From: Tetrahymena thermophila SB210
Lineage: Eukaryota > Ciliophora > Oligohymenophorea > Hymenostomatida > Tetrahymenidae
Assembly (NCBI RefSeq): GCF_000189635.1
Contig: NW_002476511.1
Span: 62,001 to 126,000, forward strand
DNA length: 64,000 nt
Direction of reading: 5' to 3'
Positions 36,425 through 49,600 of the stretch are shown here, piece after piece. The notes beneath the pieces were generated by a model, which worked only from the letters and a program-made list of their open reading frames with translations, did not search any database and was not told the DNA's origin. Position numbers and translations under genes: made by a program. Positions within the stretch are counted from its first letter, which is position 1, and the number at the start of each line of letters is the position of its first letter.

Positions 36425-39400
36425 TCATAGAAAAACAAATTATAATATATCTTAAATTTTTAATAGCTTAAATAGTTTTAAAAATAAAGCATTCTTTGGA
36501 TATTTATTTTTAAAAAATAATATTTAATTAAATATTATTGAAATTAGGGTAGAAACAACTACGAAATCTATACCAAAAAGAGTAAAAAATGACACTATTT
36601 TTCCATTAGAGTAGCTCGCAGACTAACCACTAATAACTGCGAGTATAACATAATAGTAGAGAACTAATAAGCCAAGCATTAAGAAAGTTGATATTATTCT
36701 TCCTACTTTCCTAAATTTATATAATGATTCTAATATTAGCACACTAACAATGATAAGTGTAGAGTTTATTATCGAAACAAAAACCATCTGTGCTTGATTA
36801 TATTATTAATCAAAAATTGTTGAAATACTTAACGAGTGAATTATTCTTAGATAAAAAATACTAAACCTCAAAGGTCTAGAAAGCTATTTATCATGGATTA
36901 AAAAAATGTTAAAAAATTTATGAAAAAGTAAAACTCTCCAAAATAATGATTTTTGAAGAATTTTTTTTGATTTTTCATCAAAAATTGCAATTTTTTCTTC
37001 ATCATTAACTAAATTTTAATTTTTAAAAATTTCTTTTGAAGTTATTTCTTGTATTTGGTTTTGATTATTATCATCACTTTAAACTGGCTCTTTTTTTAAA
37101 TTTATAAAGAGCAATTTACTTATTTTTTTGTCTGATTAAAATTAATATTTCTTATTATCATTTTATTCCTCATAGTCTTTAAGTTTTAAATTATCTACTT
37201 CCTATTATTTATTTTGATTGCTTTAAATCTTTATCTCATGATTTTAATCATATTTTTAGGATGAATTCTTAGTTTTGATATCCTCAACCATTCTGTGATC
37301 ATCTACATTTTTTAGGCTTGTTTAAGATATTTTATGAATAGATAGAGTTTAGCTTTTGTTGTCATGTTTTTCTTATTATTCTTTTAACTTAGAGCTATCA
37401 GTAATTTTTAGATTAGATTAAAATATTCCATTGTTGGTTAAAATTTAATTATTCTATAAATCTCCTTCATTTTAAAGTTATTATGCCTATGGTTATTAGG
37501 AATTAACATTATTTAATTGAGGAGTCTAAACTACAGACGCTAATGTTTAATAACTATTACCTGGAATTTTGCTATCCATAGTTTTACCAAAGTAGCATAG
37601 ACCAAGCTATAGTAGAGTTGCAAAACTTAAAATCCAAAAAATAACATACTCATAGAAGGTATCAAAATGAAGTATATTCTAGAGTCCATCAGAATTGAAT
37701 GCTGTTTACAAATTTTTATTGTCTAAAACACTTGTTAGGTCTTCAGCAATCGTTGTTGGTTTTTGATCTTTACATATGCAATCATATTTTCCATTCTACG
37801 AATATTTAAGTGTTGTGCAACTGCTTGATGACCAAATTTATTTTTATTACTAAATGCATGTAAGATTGTATTTAGATGGCTTTATATTTGAGAAAGACAT
37901 TTGTATGTATTTATCTTAGCTTGAATTTGAGTTGTTGGAGCTACTTTGTATTACAGGTTTTATAACTGTATTATTAGATATTTAGAAATTAGATGTTGCA
38001 TTCACTTACAAGGCTTTGACGTAATTTTAAAATTCATCTGTCTTATAAAAAGGATTTTGTGTATAGTTAGTGATCACAACACTGTAAATGCTAGAGTCAT
38101 TTGATGCAGTTTAAGATTACCCATAGTAGTACTTCTAAAGATTCTTTTATGTAACTTGCTCACAACTTAATGAAATTAAATTACCATTTAGTTAAAATTA
38201 GCCTTGATTTGGGAGAGTTATATTGTTTATCAAATTTCCAATTTGATCTGATATATTCATTTAAGTATTCAGTAAATCTTAAGGCTAATTATTCACATCA
38301 ATATTTAATGTTGTTGAATTTAGCATTTTAAAAGAGTCTACTAAATTTTATTAGGCAATGTCGTTATTATTTAGTAGTTTATTATTAGTATTAATTGTAA
38401 ATTAAGACTATTTATTAAGTACTAAATTAATTTAATTGAGAATACTAGAGCTTTGTTATTACTATTAAGTCGCTATAGAAGACTGTATCATTGCAATCAC
38501 TTTATTTGAATAAGTAGATAAAAAAGATGTATTTGGAAGCTTATTTGCAATATTGATTATCTCCTATATCAATGCAATCTTTGATTGATTGATAGATGAA
38601 AGATTATAAAGGGTATTATTTTTAGATATCTCTTCTCCAATTATACATAAATTTATAATAGCATTTCTTGTTGTTTTCAAAGAGCTGGTTACAATTGCTT
38701 TATTTATTAAATTTATCAGTGTTTACTCATCTTACTAGTAAGAATCGATATTCAGTTGAATAGTAGAGTTAAATATTGCTAAATTTGAATCCATAGCTTA
38801 TCCAATCATTAATAGCTTTCCTGATGGCAATATTGTTGCTATTGATTAAGTGGTACTAGAGTCTTAAATTTATCTTCTTAAAATGTTTTAAGGTACTTCA
38901 ATTTCATTTTAATAATCACTTAATTAGTTATAGTAAAAGAATTAGTATAATAAAGGATTATTTTAAGTAGTGCATCCAGTAAATTAAATTGTGAATAAAG
39001 TTTATAAGGCTAATCCGGTTTAAGGAGTGACACTAAAAATACAATTTTAAGGAGGTATATTTATGTTAAAGTTTATTATTGCTAAACTTGGCATAATATT
39101 TTATGGGCTATAAACTGAAAATCTTACTTAGATAATTGGATTATCTATTTGATAATCAGAAAAGTAATCCCATAATCTTAATTTTACTTTGAGATAATCA
39201 AATTTAATTAATCCTACAACAACATTATTATAAAGTACAGTGCCTGCATATGTGAGAAGGTTTGTTGATATATTTGTGTTATATATAAGCTAAACTGAAA
39301 TATTATCATTAATATTTACTTATTATAGTTATAATGGATCATCAAATACAGTTATTAGAGGAGGAATGTCTAGCTCTGCAATCATTAGCATTATTGATTG

Positions 39401-42400
39401 ATTAGCTTATCTTTAATCTTTTTGCCCCATAAAAGAGAATTTCAAGAGTTAATAAGGATTAAAGGTTCTTTCTTTAATTATAAGATTAAGAGTATCTAAT
39501 TGTGGAGTAAAAGGTTTTTTTAAATAGTCATAGCATTTGTTATCGCCGTTATTTGAAGCTTAATTTTAGCAAGTCCAACTTAATTATATTCCTTAAGGAG
39601 AATTAGGATCTTAAATTTCGTAATCTCTAGCTTAACCTATTAAAGTTATATTAGACTTATAATCTACTAGTCTATCATCTGAACCCCCAGAAATCTAAAT
39701 AAAGAGTTTAGTTTATTCAGGAGTAATTAAATATTTTTATGAGGAACTGAGAGCATTATTACTGTGTAATACAATATTTACCTTATTTTTTATGAAATTT
39801 AAAATAAAAAAAATAAATAATAATTATTACTTATAAATCTAATGCAGTGTTTTAAGGGATAGAGTAAGGTTAGATGTCTACTTCAATTTATTCTCCATTA
39901 AATTCATTTTGGATTTAGTTGAGTTAAGGTAATACTTAAGAAACAATTTAGATATCTAAAGGTTCTTAAGTAATTTGAGTTCCTGATTAGTCACAAATTT
40001 GTATAAAAAACGAAAAGAAAATTTTCAAATTCATATATCTTTTTTAAAGTAAAAAAAATAAATTTAATATATTTTGAAATCATTTCTTAATGAGAATTTA
40101 AATAAAATTTAAATAATATTAATAATTTTTTATTTAAAAATACCTATATATAGGTGGATAGTTGCTCTAAAGGCTTTAGACAATAAGTTGTTTAGTCTTT
40201 TAGTTCAATGTTTTAAATGTAAGAGTACTATTTTAGTTCACTTTTAGTATGTAGAATAGGTGAACAGTAATAGAAATATCAGGAGGTAATACATATTTGT
40301 TTATCACTAAACTTTAACTTTATAGTTAGTTAGTTTTCTAAAATATGGTATTTATAGCTTAAAGAGTAGAGTCACTCAAACCTTAAAGTGGATCAAAGCT
40401 CCATTACAAATAAAAGAAACTTCTTTTGGCATCATTTAAAACAGATTTAACTCCAAAAGAAATGTCATTACATGAATTTTCTATATCATTAAATTGAACT
40501 TATACAGATGGTTGCGTTGTTAAATTTTATACTACTGATACCAAATAGAAAGTATCTATATATTTTGTGTATCCTTAGAATTACAGAAAATTACTTTTAA
40601 ATCCTAATGTGTAGTTAGCCATAATGATTGCATCATTACCTATTTATTATTTTATGAATAAATCAAAAAAATTTTAATTTATATTAGTATTTTACTCAAG
40701 GAAACAACTATTTTGGTTTAACTTATTTCACAGCTAGAATTAGAACCCAGCAACAGATATGTAGCAGAATCAAATATTTGGTCACATGTAAGATTATTTA
40801 TATTTACTAAATTAGACCCAAATTCAAGTGTTAAAATTGGAGATATGCTATCAAAGATTGCTTAAACAACAGCATAATTATCATAACTACACTGATAGAA
40901 GATATTCCTTTAGTCTTATGGATTTCTACAAATGCATTAGCTTCCACTAATTTGCATTGTTTCATAGCAATTTACGCAATTACTTATTTGGTTTGCTTAG
41001 CATAATTTACAAGTAGTGCCACAACTATGACACCCTTCAGAAGAATATAATGTGCATTGTTAACACATATTCTATTTTAACTAGTAATTATTTGGACATA
41101 TTTGATAACATTAAAATTCTGTTGCTGAATTAGTAGTTAAAAATTAGTAATAGCTGCTTTAACAAGCAGTACAGTTATTTGAATTACCAATACATTTACT
41201 GCATGAAACATCACATTATTAGCACTCTTACTATTACTACTGTAAGAAGTAACCATCTGGGCAAGTTTAGTAGCATTTATAATTTGTATCAGAAGGTTAA
41301 ATTTTAAGTGGATAAAAAGTATTCTTGCAAGCAGTACAACTAGTAGAAGTACCACTGCAGGAACTACATGAAATGTCACATTTTTTATATTACTAATTGC
41401 TATCCAAATAATATCCATCTGGAGTTATCTAATAGCAATGAAAATTCGTAGCTGAATCTGAAGTTTTAAGTGGATAATAAGTATTTGAGCAATTTGTACA
41501 GCTTATAGAAGTCCCATTACAAGTTTAACAGGAGACATCACATTTTTAACATTATTATTATAGTAGGAAATAACCATCGGGACATGTTTAATAACATTAA
41601 AAGTTAGTTGCTGAAGGTGTAGTTTTAAGTGGATAATAATTATTTGCGCATTTTGTACAACTTAAAGAGCTGTCACTGCAAGTGTTGCAAGATGCATCAC
41701 ATTTTAAGCATTATTAAAATTATAGATAATAACCATTTGGACATGTTTAGTAACATTAAAAATTTGTTGCAGTGGGTGAATCTTTAAGTGGATAGTAAGT
41801 GTTTGAACAAGTAGTACAGTTTGTAGAAGAGCCAATACAAATACTACAAGAAGCATCACATTATAAACATTAGTTTTGTAGAAAGTAAGATCCATTAGGG
41901 CATATTTAGTAGCATTAAAAGTTAGTTGCTGAAAGAGTAGCTTTATAGGGGTAATAACTATTTGAACATGCAGTACAACTCAAAGAATTGCCTGTACAAG
42001 TACTGCAAGAAACATCACATTTCAGACAATCTTATGAAAATTAATAGTAGCCATCTGGGCATATAGAGTAACATAAAAAATTAGTGTCTGAAGGCAAATT
42101 TTTTAATGTATAGTAATTATTTGAGCAGGAAGTACAACTTGTAGAAGTACCACTACAAGTACTACAAGAAGGATCGCATGACTAACAGACCTACAAAGTA
42201 GAATTTTAATCGACTTAAATAAATTAATTGGAATTACAAGTCAATAAACATTATTTTTGTTTCTAATCCAAATTATAATTTTAAATGCAAGCAGAACAAT
42301 TACCAGAATTATCACATGACGAGCAACCTATTGGACACTAAATATTTAAATTTTAAATTAAATTTAATGAAGTATTAAAGTTCATAGATTTTATACTTAA

Positions 42401-43288
42401 ATCCCTCACATTTTTACAAGCCCAACCATTTTTTAATTAACAGAATAATTCTAGAATATTTATTAATTCATTAAATATAAATATTCATTTTTTAATTTAT
42501 TATTCTTTTAGCATAAAATGGATAGGCTTGTAAAAAATTGGGTTTTTAAGTATAATTAATTTTTTAAAGCTTATAGTTTATTTTTATGATTAAATTATGG
42601 AAGAAAAAAAAACTAAAATTTTAAAAATATTTACTTAATAATAAACTATGATCTCAATATCTCCCATTTAGTTTTTGGTTGAAGGAGGATATAAATATGT
42701 TTGCATAGTTAATTAATTACTTTAGTTATTCACATTAACCTAATAATACTAACTAGTTCTAACAAAATTGTTAATATTGCAAAATTATTGTTCATTAAGT
42801 TAGCTAGCAGGAACACCTTAATTAGTTAGATAAGTATGTGATGCAGTAAAAGCCAAAAATGTGCACAAAACATTTGGCGTTGAATCATAAAATTAACCAA
42901 ACCTAATTTAAACATATGAAATCGCCTACTATCCTGAAAATATGATAAGAGCATCATTTTAACTATTGTCTAAATTATTCGGATTTATTAAGAAATTTTT
43001 ATCGCATTAGGCTTTTTAAAGATTTTAGTTGTAATAAATATGATCATATCTATCAACTTAAGTGGTAATAAAAGCAGAGGAATATGATGTATTTGAATCG
43101 TAAACGCATTGATATCCTATATTAATTAATTTATTAACAAAATAACTAAAAATATATTTATACTTATCAATACCTGAATAGGTTTTTGGGGTTACTAATT
43201 TTTAAAGTAAATTGGAGCAATTTTAAGCTTTAGAATATAGAATAGTAACCACAAACCAAAAAATTATTTTATAAAATGATCCTTTCAT
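36425..43288 (-). CDS. REJ/GPS polycystin-1-like cysteine-rich membrane protein C, complete (2099 aa)
   Basis: Six exons (43174-43288, 42635-43116, 40696-42337, 40144-40639, 39831-40038, 36425-39781) sum to exactly 2100 codons with matching splice phases. Residues 1 to about 22 are a signal peptide (MKGSFYKIIFWFVVTILYSK). An N-terminal domain runs to about 199. Furin-like cysteine modules follow to about 650 (CDVSCSTCTGNSLSCTAC type). The REJ region runs from about 750 to 1640 (GQARDYEIQDPNSPQGIQ, then LSWTC). The GPS motif near 1650 has Trp and Cys positions (WSSSSC, DCIC) but KDQKPTT where a cleavable site has HLT or HLS. One span lies near 1695, then a Gln/Asn-rich loop, the block LSRPLRFSIFYLRIIHSLSI near 1960, and three or so further spans to the TGA at 36427-36425. 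REJ-plus-GPS proteins of the polycystin-1 type are large surface receptors; the true family has more spans and a PLAT domain, which I do not see. Likely surface location; ligand unknown. Confidence 0.92.
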
Positions 43289-43984
43289 TACTAAATTATG
43301 AAATTATTGGTTTAAAAATAATTTTCTTTGTTTCTAGATTTAATATTCTGTTTAAGTAAATAGTTTCTTTTTTGGTTATTTGTTTTATGAAATTTAATTT
43401 TAAATAAACATTATCAAAATTTAAATAAGATTAAAGGGGTGATGAATTAATAAATGATCAAATAAAGAAGCAAATTAACAGTCTTCATATATTCAATAAA
43501 GAATTGGATGTAAATTAAAATCAGAAATTTATTAATTCTAAAAAATTAAATGCTAAAGCAGCAAATTAATTACATAAAACAAATTTAGGTATCAAACTGA
43601 CTAAGTTCGAAGTATTACTTAATTTGATTTATTTCTAAATAGCCCCCATCCTAAAATAATTAAAAATCAAAAATTTAGATTTATTTAGTGACTAATTAAT
43701 ACTATTTAATATTACTGTTGGTTTTTCTTTCACTTTTAAATTAATTAAAAGAATATTTTATATTGATTATAAATGAAAATGACCTATTGCTAAATAACAT
43801 TTTTGGTGTTTATAGAGAGGAATACTTACTTTATTTAAAATGGTTAATATAAAAACACAAAATTAATGAACAATATTTATACAAAAAAACAATAAAATAA
43901 TGAGATACTTATATTTTAAAAACTATACTCTTCATAAAAGATAAAAATTATCCTAAATAATTTAAAAATAATTGTAAAAAATTT

Positions 43985-44181
43985 GGAGATTTAATCTTTT
44001 CAAGCTTTCTAACCTTTTTAAACATTTTTTCAAGCTATTTAAATAAGACATTGTAATCTTTAGCCTGTTACTCTTTAAGTTTAAATCTATAAAATTAATT
44101 GACAGCTTCATTTTTATGATTTTACAATAAATTAGGTAATAGCTTTTATGAAATGAAGTTTCTCTAAATAATAGAAGGCAT
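43985..44181 (-). pseudogene. Small Lys/Gln-rich ORF relic, copy 3
   Basis: The frame from ATG 44181 reads MPSIIQRNFISQKLLPNLLQ and keeps the MFKKVRKLEKIKSPNFLQL end of the copy at 34066-34305, but has lost that copy's stop and drifts on through A+T-rich sequence. This favours a decaying exon over a real small gene. Confidence 0.35.
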
Positions 44182-44414
44182 TTCTTTCTTTCTTTATTAA
44201 TTTTCTTTTGATATAAATGAGAAAGATCTTTTATTTTCTAAAAATAAATTCAACGAAATTTTAAATTATACTAAAACATGTTAATTAGCTACAATAAAAT
44301 GTTGTTAGATATAGCTATAAAATGATTATATTTGATAGTCTGCAATAAAATTTTAGATACTTAAATAACTAGCAATAGAAATTATTTGTTAAAATTTAAA
44401 TAAATAATATATAT

Positions 44415-44715
44415 ATTTGAATTATCAATATGAACAGAAATAATTTCCAAGTTATTACACTCTAAAATTTTCATGTAGCAAAAAATTTATATTGGTTATA
44501 CTGGTTGAATAAGGCAAAAATAGAAAATAATATATCATATAAAATAAGAAAACTAAAAATAAATAAATAAATAAATAATTAATAGTGGTAATAAATTATT
44601 TGCAAATAACTTGCTTTAATTTCTTACAATTTATTTCTAATTTATTCATCTATTTTCAAATTAATATATCTTTTCATTAGGTTTTTAAAAATTTTACAGC
44701 CACAAATATCAAGAA
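44415..44715. repeat. Spacer block, copy 4 of 4
   Basis: Copy of 15550-15910. An AAAT run lies at about 44555-44578, and the conserved end is near AATTTTACAGCCACAAAT. Confidence 0.55.
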
Positions 44716-44890
44716 TAAAAATTTTTGTATTTTTATCTGTTACCTAGTTGATATTTATATTTTAAGATCAATATTAGATATTAATAATTTAAAAGAGTTA
44801 TCATCAACGCTTCTAAAAGGTTGTATTAAATCAACAATCCAATTCATTAACATCTGATTAAATGATATTTTATTCGATTAGTATAATTTT

Positions 44891-45054
44891 GTTAACTACC
44901 CTGGGTACGCAAGTTTAAGAGGATGAAAAAAAATAATTTTTAAAAAAATTTCATTTCAAAATATTTCCTCCTTAAATCAAAATTCTCCTTAAATTCATAT
45001 CCTCCTTAAACATGCGTACCTGCAAAATTTAATTTTAACTTGGTGGTTAATTAG
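44891..45054. mobile_element. Fold-back (inverted-repeat) element
   Basis: Left arm 44903-44926 (GGGTACGCAAGTTTAAGAGG then ATGAA) and right arm 44994-45020 are imperfect inverted copies, and outer bases TTAACTACC near 44892 pair with GGTGGTTAA near 45042-45050. The centre has three copies of TCCTCCTTAAA or TCTCCTTAAA. No coding capacity. It sits in sequence unique to this window, beside the breakpoint of the family-2 fragment at 45134. MITE-like origin is likely but no flanking duplication was proven. Confidence 0.6.
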
Positions 45055-45133
45055 CTCCTAAATTGAATATTTTTTTAAAGTAAAATTAGTTTAGCAGTTA
45101 AATATAAAATATAATTTTTTTAACCAGAGAATA

Positions 45134-46264
45134 GCTAAAAATGCTAAACTAAAAATGAGCTAATTAAATTTTCATATATTTTAACTGATATTTTTTGAAT
45201 ATTTTTATTTTATACTCTTTCTATTAGAATATAAAATAAAATAAAAACTAAGAGATTAATCATAAACAGTATTACTCTTGAGCCACTATTATATACTATT
45301 TCATCAGATAAATCAGCTGAATATAATTTAGAATCATAATATTAGATATATTCTTAATTTAAATAGACTTTAAACACGTTTAAAAATGAAAACTTTTGAG
45401 ATAGTAACTAACATATTATTTTGTAATTAACAAAAAAAAATTTTTAATTATGAGAAATTACTATTAATAAATTATTTGATTTTTACTTTTTAAGTCTTAA
45501 CTGTTTTTAAAATATAAGTTATTAATTTTGTCAAGCAAAATAACAATAATGAAAAAGAAAGAACTAACTTCAAAGGAAATTAAAATGAATAAATTTTAAT
45601 TATACTTTGAGTTAAATTCATTTATTTAGCATAAATTACATTATTTATCTGGAAATAGCTTATAACCAGGTGAACACTGTTAAAATTTAGAAGAATTTTC
45701 ACAAACATCACAATTAGATGAGCATTAGCCACATCTATCCCCATCTAATTAATAATTATATAATCCATTTATATTTTCACATAAACCGCATGAACCATCT
45801 TGAAATAAATAATAACCATTTTAGCACTTCTAACAGGTAGTAGAATCTTAACAAATTTAACAATTTGATTAACATTTCCCACATTTTTACCCATTAATTT
45901 TATCTATGTAAAATCCATTTTAAACTCCACATAAATTACATGATCCATCAGGAAATAAAAAATAACCTGTAAGCATCGCTAACAAATATTAGAATCTTAG
46001 CAAACTTAACAATTAGATTAGCATTTAACACATTTATTTCCATTCAATTCATATCTATAAAACCCATTTTAAGTGTCACACAAATTGCATGAGCCGTCTG
46101 GAAATTAGTAATAATCTTTCAAATATTGTAAACATTTAGAAGAGTTTTCACAAATTTAGCAATTAGATTAACATTAACCACATCTATTTCCATCTTAATA
46201 ATATTTGTAAAATCCGTTTTATTTATCACATAAATTGCATGAACCATCAGCAAATAAATAATAA
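45134..46264 (-). pseudogene. Family-2 gene fragment (modules plus first membrane spans)
   Basis: Corresponds to about 47513-48990 of the full gene downstream of it. It keeps about four cysteine modules (FYKYYQDGNRCGQC and similar) and the start of the membrane exon (first span and part of the second). It lacks the signal peptide, the ectodomain exons, five modules, about 350 bp of the 359-nt link exon (loss at about 45495) and the last five spans. The high-coordinate break at 46264 cuts mid-module. No start codon in a sensible place. The minus-strand frame at 46119-46313 is a different frame of these modules. A truncated duplicate, not a working gene. Confidence 0.82.
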
Positions 46265-46699
46265 CGGAATTTTTGAATGGAATCTTGCTATAAATATATA
46301 TTGTAAAAACCAAATTTTATTAAAAAAACTACATTCATTTTAGAAAAAGGAATATTAAAAAATAGATCTGTAAAATGAATGAGTTCAAGAACCTTACCTA
46401 AAAAAGTTGTAAAAAATTTGATTTATTGAAGTACTATTCATATTTTATTTAATATTACCTACAGTTGGTAAATAAATATAGATAGATTAGAATTTGGTCT
46501 ATAAGATAATATATAATTATATAGCTTTTTGAGTGATAAATAGACACAAATAATCCAAGGAATTATAAAATAATCAATAAAATAAAAAATTAAAAAAATG
46601 AAAACAAAAAAATTAAATAAATATTTTACTTTTAAAATTTAAAAAATAAAATACAAATAAGAAAAAAGAATATCATTATATTTTTATAATATTAATATT
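46265..46699. other. Unique spacer with hairpin
   Basis: Begins at the fragment's breakpoint with GGAATTTTTGAATGG, a motif resembling the hairpin arm at 58724-58735. Contains an 11-bp perfect inverted repeat, CATTCATTTTA at 46332-46342 and its complement at 46371-46381. The last 130 bases are the 3' flank of the gene ending at 46700. No coding signal. Confidence 0.5.
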
Positions 46700-49600
46700 T
46701 CATTTTGCAATTTGTTTTCTGACTAAAGTTCTATTTTTAGATTATTTTTTGAACTTAAATAAAGACGGGTAATTAATTTTTTAGATAGTCAAATTATTTT
46801 AACTTAATTAGCTTTAATGCCTAGCTATTTCTTAGTATAGTTATAATTCTGATAATTCAAACATTTTATTCTACTTTTTCTGCTTCAATTTTGCTTACAC
46901 TAAATCGTAAATTTTAATTAATATTAAAATTACTGCATAAACTGGCTGTAGGAGCAGTATTACTTAAATATTTATAGATATTATTAAACTTATCTAAGAG
47001 ATATTGTATTCGTAATCAGTATAATCAGTCTTTTAGCAATAAAAATTTACAATAAAGAACTCAATATAAAGAGTAAACCAGAAAAAATAATTTACTATAA
47101 AATAAATATTAGTTAGCTTAGATATAAATGGCCTCAAAATTATTACCATAATTAGTTAAATTAAAGAAAGACTAATTGATATAATGCTTATAACCATCCA
47201 CTAAGAACTTAATTAAATAAAATAGGTAGGCAAGATAAAGGTTTCCAAAAAAAAGTTGATCAATAGATAGTTTCTTCTATATCTACATTCATAAATTGTT
47301 TCATTCTGAATTTTTTCTCTATTAATAATTTAGAATGTTCTATTTTTTTTATCTTTAATTTTTATATTTAAGAAGTAAATCAGGTATTTAAATATTAAAA
47401 TAGATATCAAAATTAAAACTAGGATTAGGCATAATTAAATTTTTTTATTTTCTATACTGTTACTCTCAAAATATTTTAATTATGCGTTGATTGCAACTAT
47501 GAAAATTAGAATGCATAGCTAAAAATATTAAACTAAAAATGAGCTAATTAAATAATCGTATATTTTAACTGATATATTTTGAATACTTTTATTTTATACT
47601 CTTTCTATTAGAATATAAAATAAAATAAAAACTAAGAGATTAATCATAAACAGTATTACTCCTGAGCCACTATTATATACTATTTCATCTGGTAAATCAG
47701 CTGAATAGAATTTAGAATCATAATATTAAATCTATTCTTAATTTAAATAGCTTTTAAATACATTTAAAAATGAAAGCTTTTAAGATGGTAACTAACCTAT
47801 TATTTTGTAATTAATAAAAAAATTTTTATTTAATTATGAGAAATTACTATTAAATTAATTGATTTTTACTTTTTAAGTCCTTTGATGGGATGAAAACTAA
47901 AGCAGGTAAGTTAATATCGACTAATATAAGAAAGCTGAGTTTTTAAATAGAAATTCCTTAAGTTACAATTGAAAAACTTTAGATATTTAAAACTCCAGAA
48001 ACTAGTGTTTAAGTATAAGAGCTATAACTAGATATTTCAGAGCTAGTTTTTGAAGATTAATTTATCTAATTAATTTAGTCTTGGCTCAAAATAGGATCTT
48101 TATATTCTAAATAAATCTATTCACATTTAGAGTTAATTAAAATAAATCCTTCTTAGCAAACCCTAATTTAGTCTTTACTATTTCCTTCATCTGCTTAACA
48201 TCTGATTACACATGAGTTACATTCTTAACTGTTTTTAAAATAGATTTATTAATTTTATAAAGCCAAATAAAAATTATGAAAAAGAAAGAGTTAACTTCAA
48301 ATGAAATTAAAATGAATAAATTTTGATTATACCTTGATTTAAATCCATTAATTAAGCACAAATTGCATTATTCATCTGGAAATAGCTTATAACCAGGTGA
48401 ACACTTTTAACACTTAGAAGAACTATCACAAACATCACAATTAGATGAGCATTAGCCACATCTATCCCCATCTAATTAATAGTTATAGAATCCATTTATA
48501 TTTTCACATAAACCGCATGAACCGTTTGGAAATAAATAATAACCATTTTAGCACTTCTAACAAGTAGTAGCTTCTTAACAAATTTAACAATTTGATTAAC
48601 ATTTCCCACATTTTTACCCATTAATTTTATCTATGTAAAATCCATTTTAAACTCCACATAAATTACATGATCCATCAGGAAATAAAAAATAACCTGATAA
48701 GCATCGCTAACAAATATTAGAATCTTAGCAAACTTAACAATTAGATTAGCATTTAACACATTTATTTCCATTCAATTCATATCTATAAAACCCATTTTAA
48801 GTGTCACACAAATTGCATGAGCCGTCTGGAAATTAGTAATAATCTTTCAAACATTATAAACATTTAGAAGAGTTTTCACAAATTTAGCAATTAGATTAAC
48901 ATTAACCACATCTATCTCCATCCTAATAATATTTGTAAAATCCATTTTATATATTACATAAATTGCATGAACCATCAGTAAATAAATAATAACCTACTTA
49001 GCATTGCTAACAACTTTTAGAGTTTTAGCATAATTTACAATTAGATTAGCATTAACCACATTTATCATCACTCAATTAATATTTATAAAATCCATTTTAT
49101 ATATCGCAGGTATTGCATAATCCATCAGGAAATAAATAAAAACCACTTGAGCATTGTGAACACTTAGTAGAGTCTATACAAACTTGGCAATTAGGTGGGC
49201 AATTACCACACTTATCTCCATTTAAAGTATATTTGTAAAACCCATTTTTTGTATCACATATATTGCATGATCCATCTTAAATTAAATAAAAACCTTTTGA
49301 ACACTGTTAGCATTTAGTTGAATCTTAACAAACTTAACAATTCGATGAGCATTTAGCACACTTATCTACATTTAAAAAATATTTGTAAAATCCATTTTAT
49401 ATATCGCATTAATTGCATGACCCATCCGAAAATAAGTAAAAACCGCTTGAGCACTGTAAGCATTTAGTTGAGTCTTAACAAATTTAACAATTAGATGAGC
49501 ACTTACCACACTTATCTCCGCTTAAAGAATATTTATAATATCCATTTTATATATCACACTAACTACATGACCCATCTGGAAATTAATAATAGCCTGATGA

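Larger units (their letters stand above)
43289..44890. other. Spacer upstream of REJ gene C
   Basis: The stretch 43370-43640 and 43980-44260 match the upstream flanks of genes A and B, and 44415-44715 is the common spacer block. After about 44725 the sequence leaves the duplicated pattern and is unique in the window up to the fold-back element. It should include the promoter of gene C. Confidence 0.55.
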
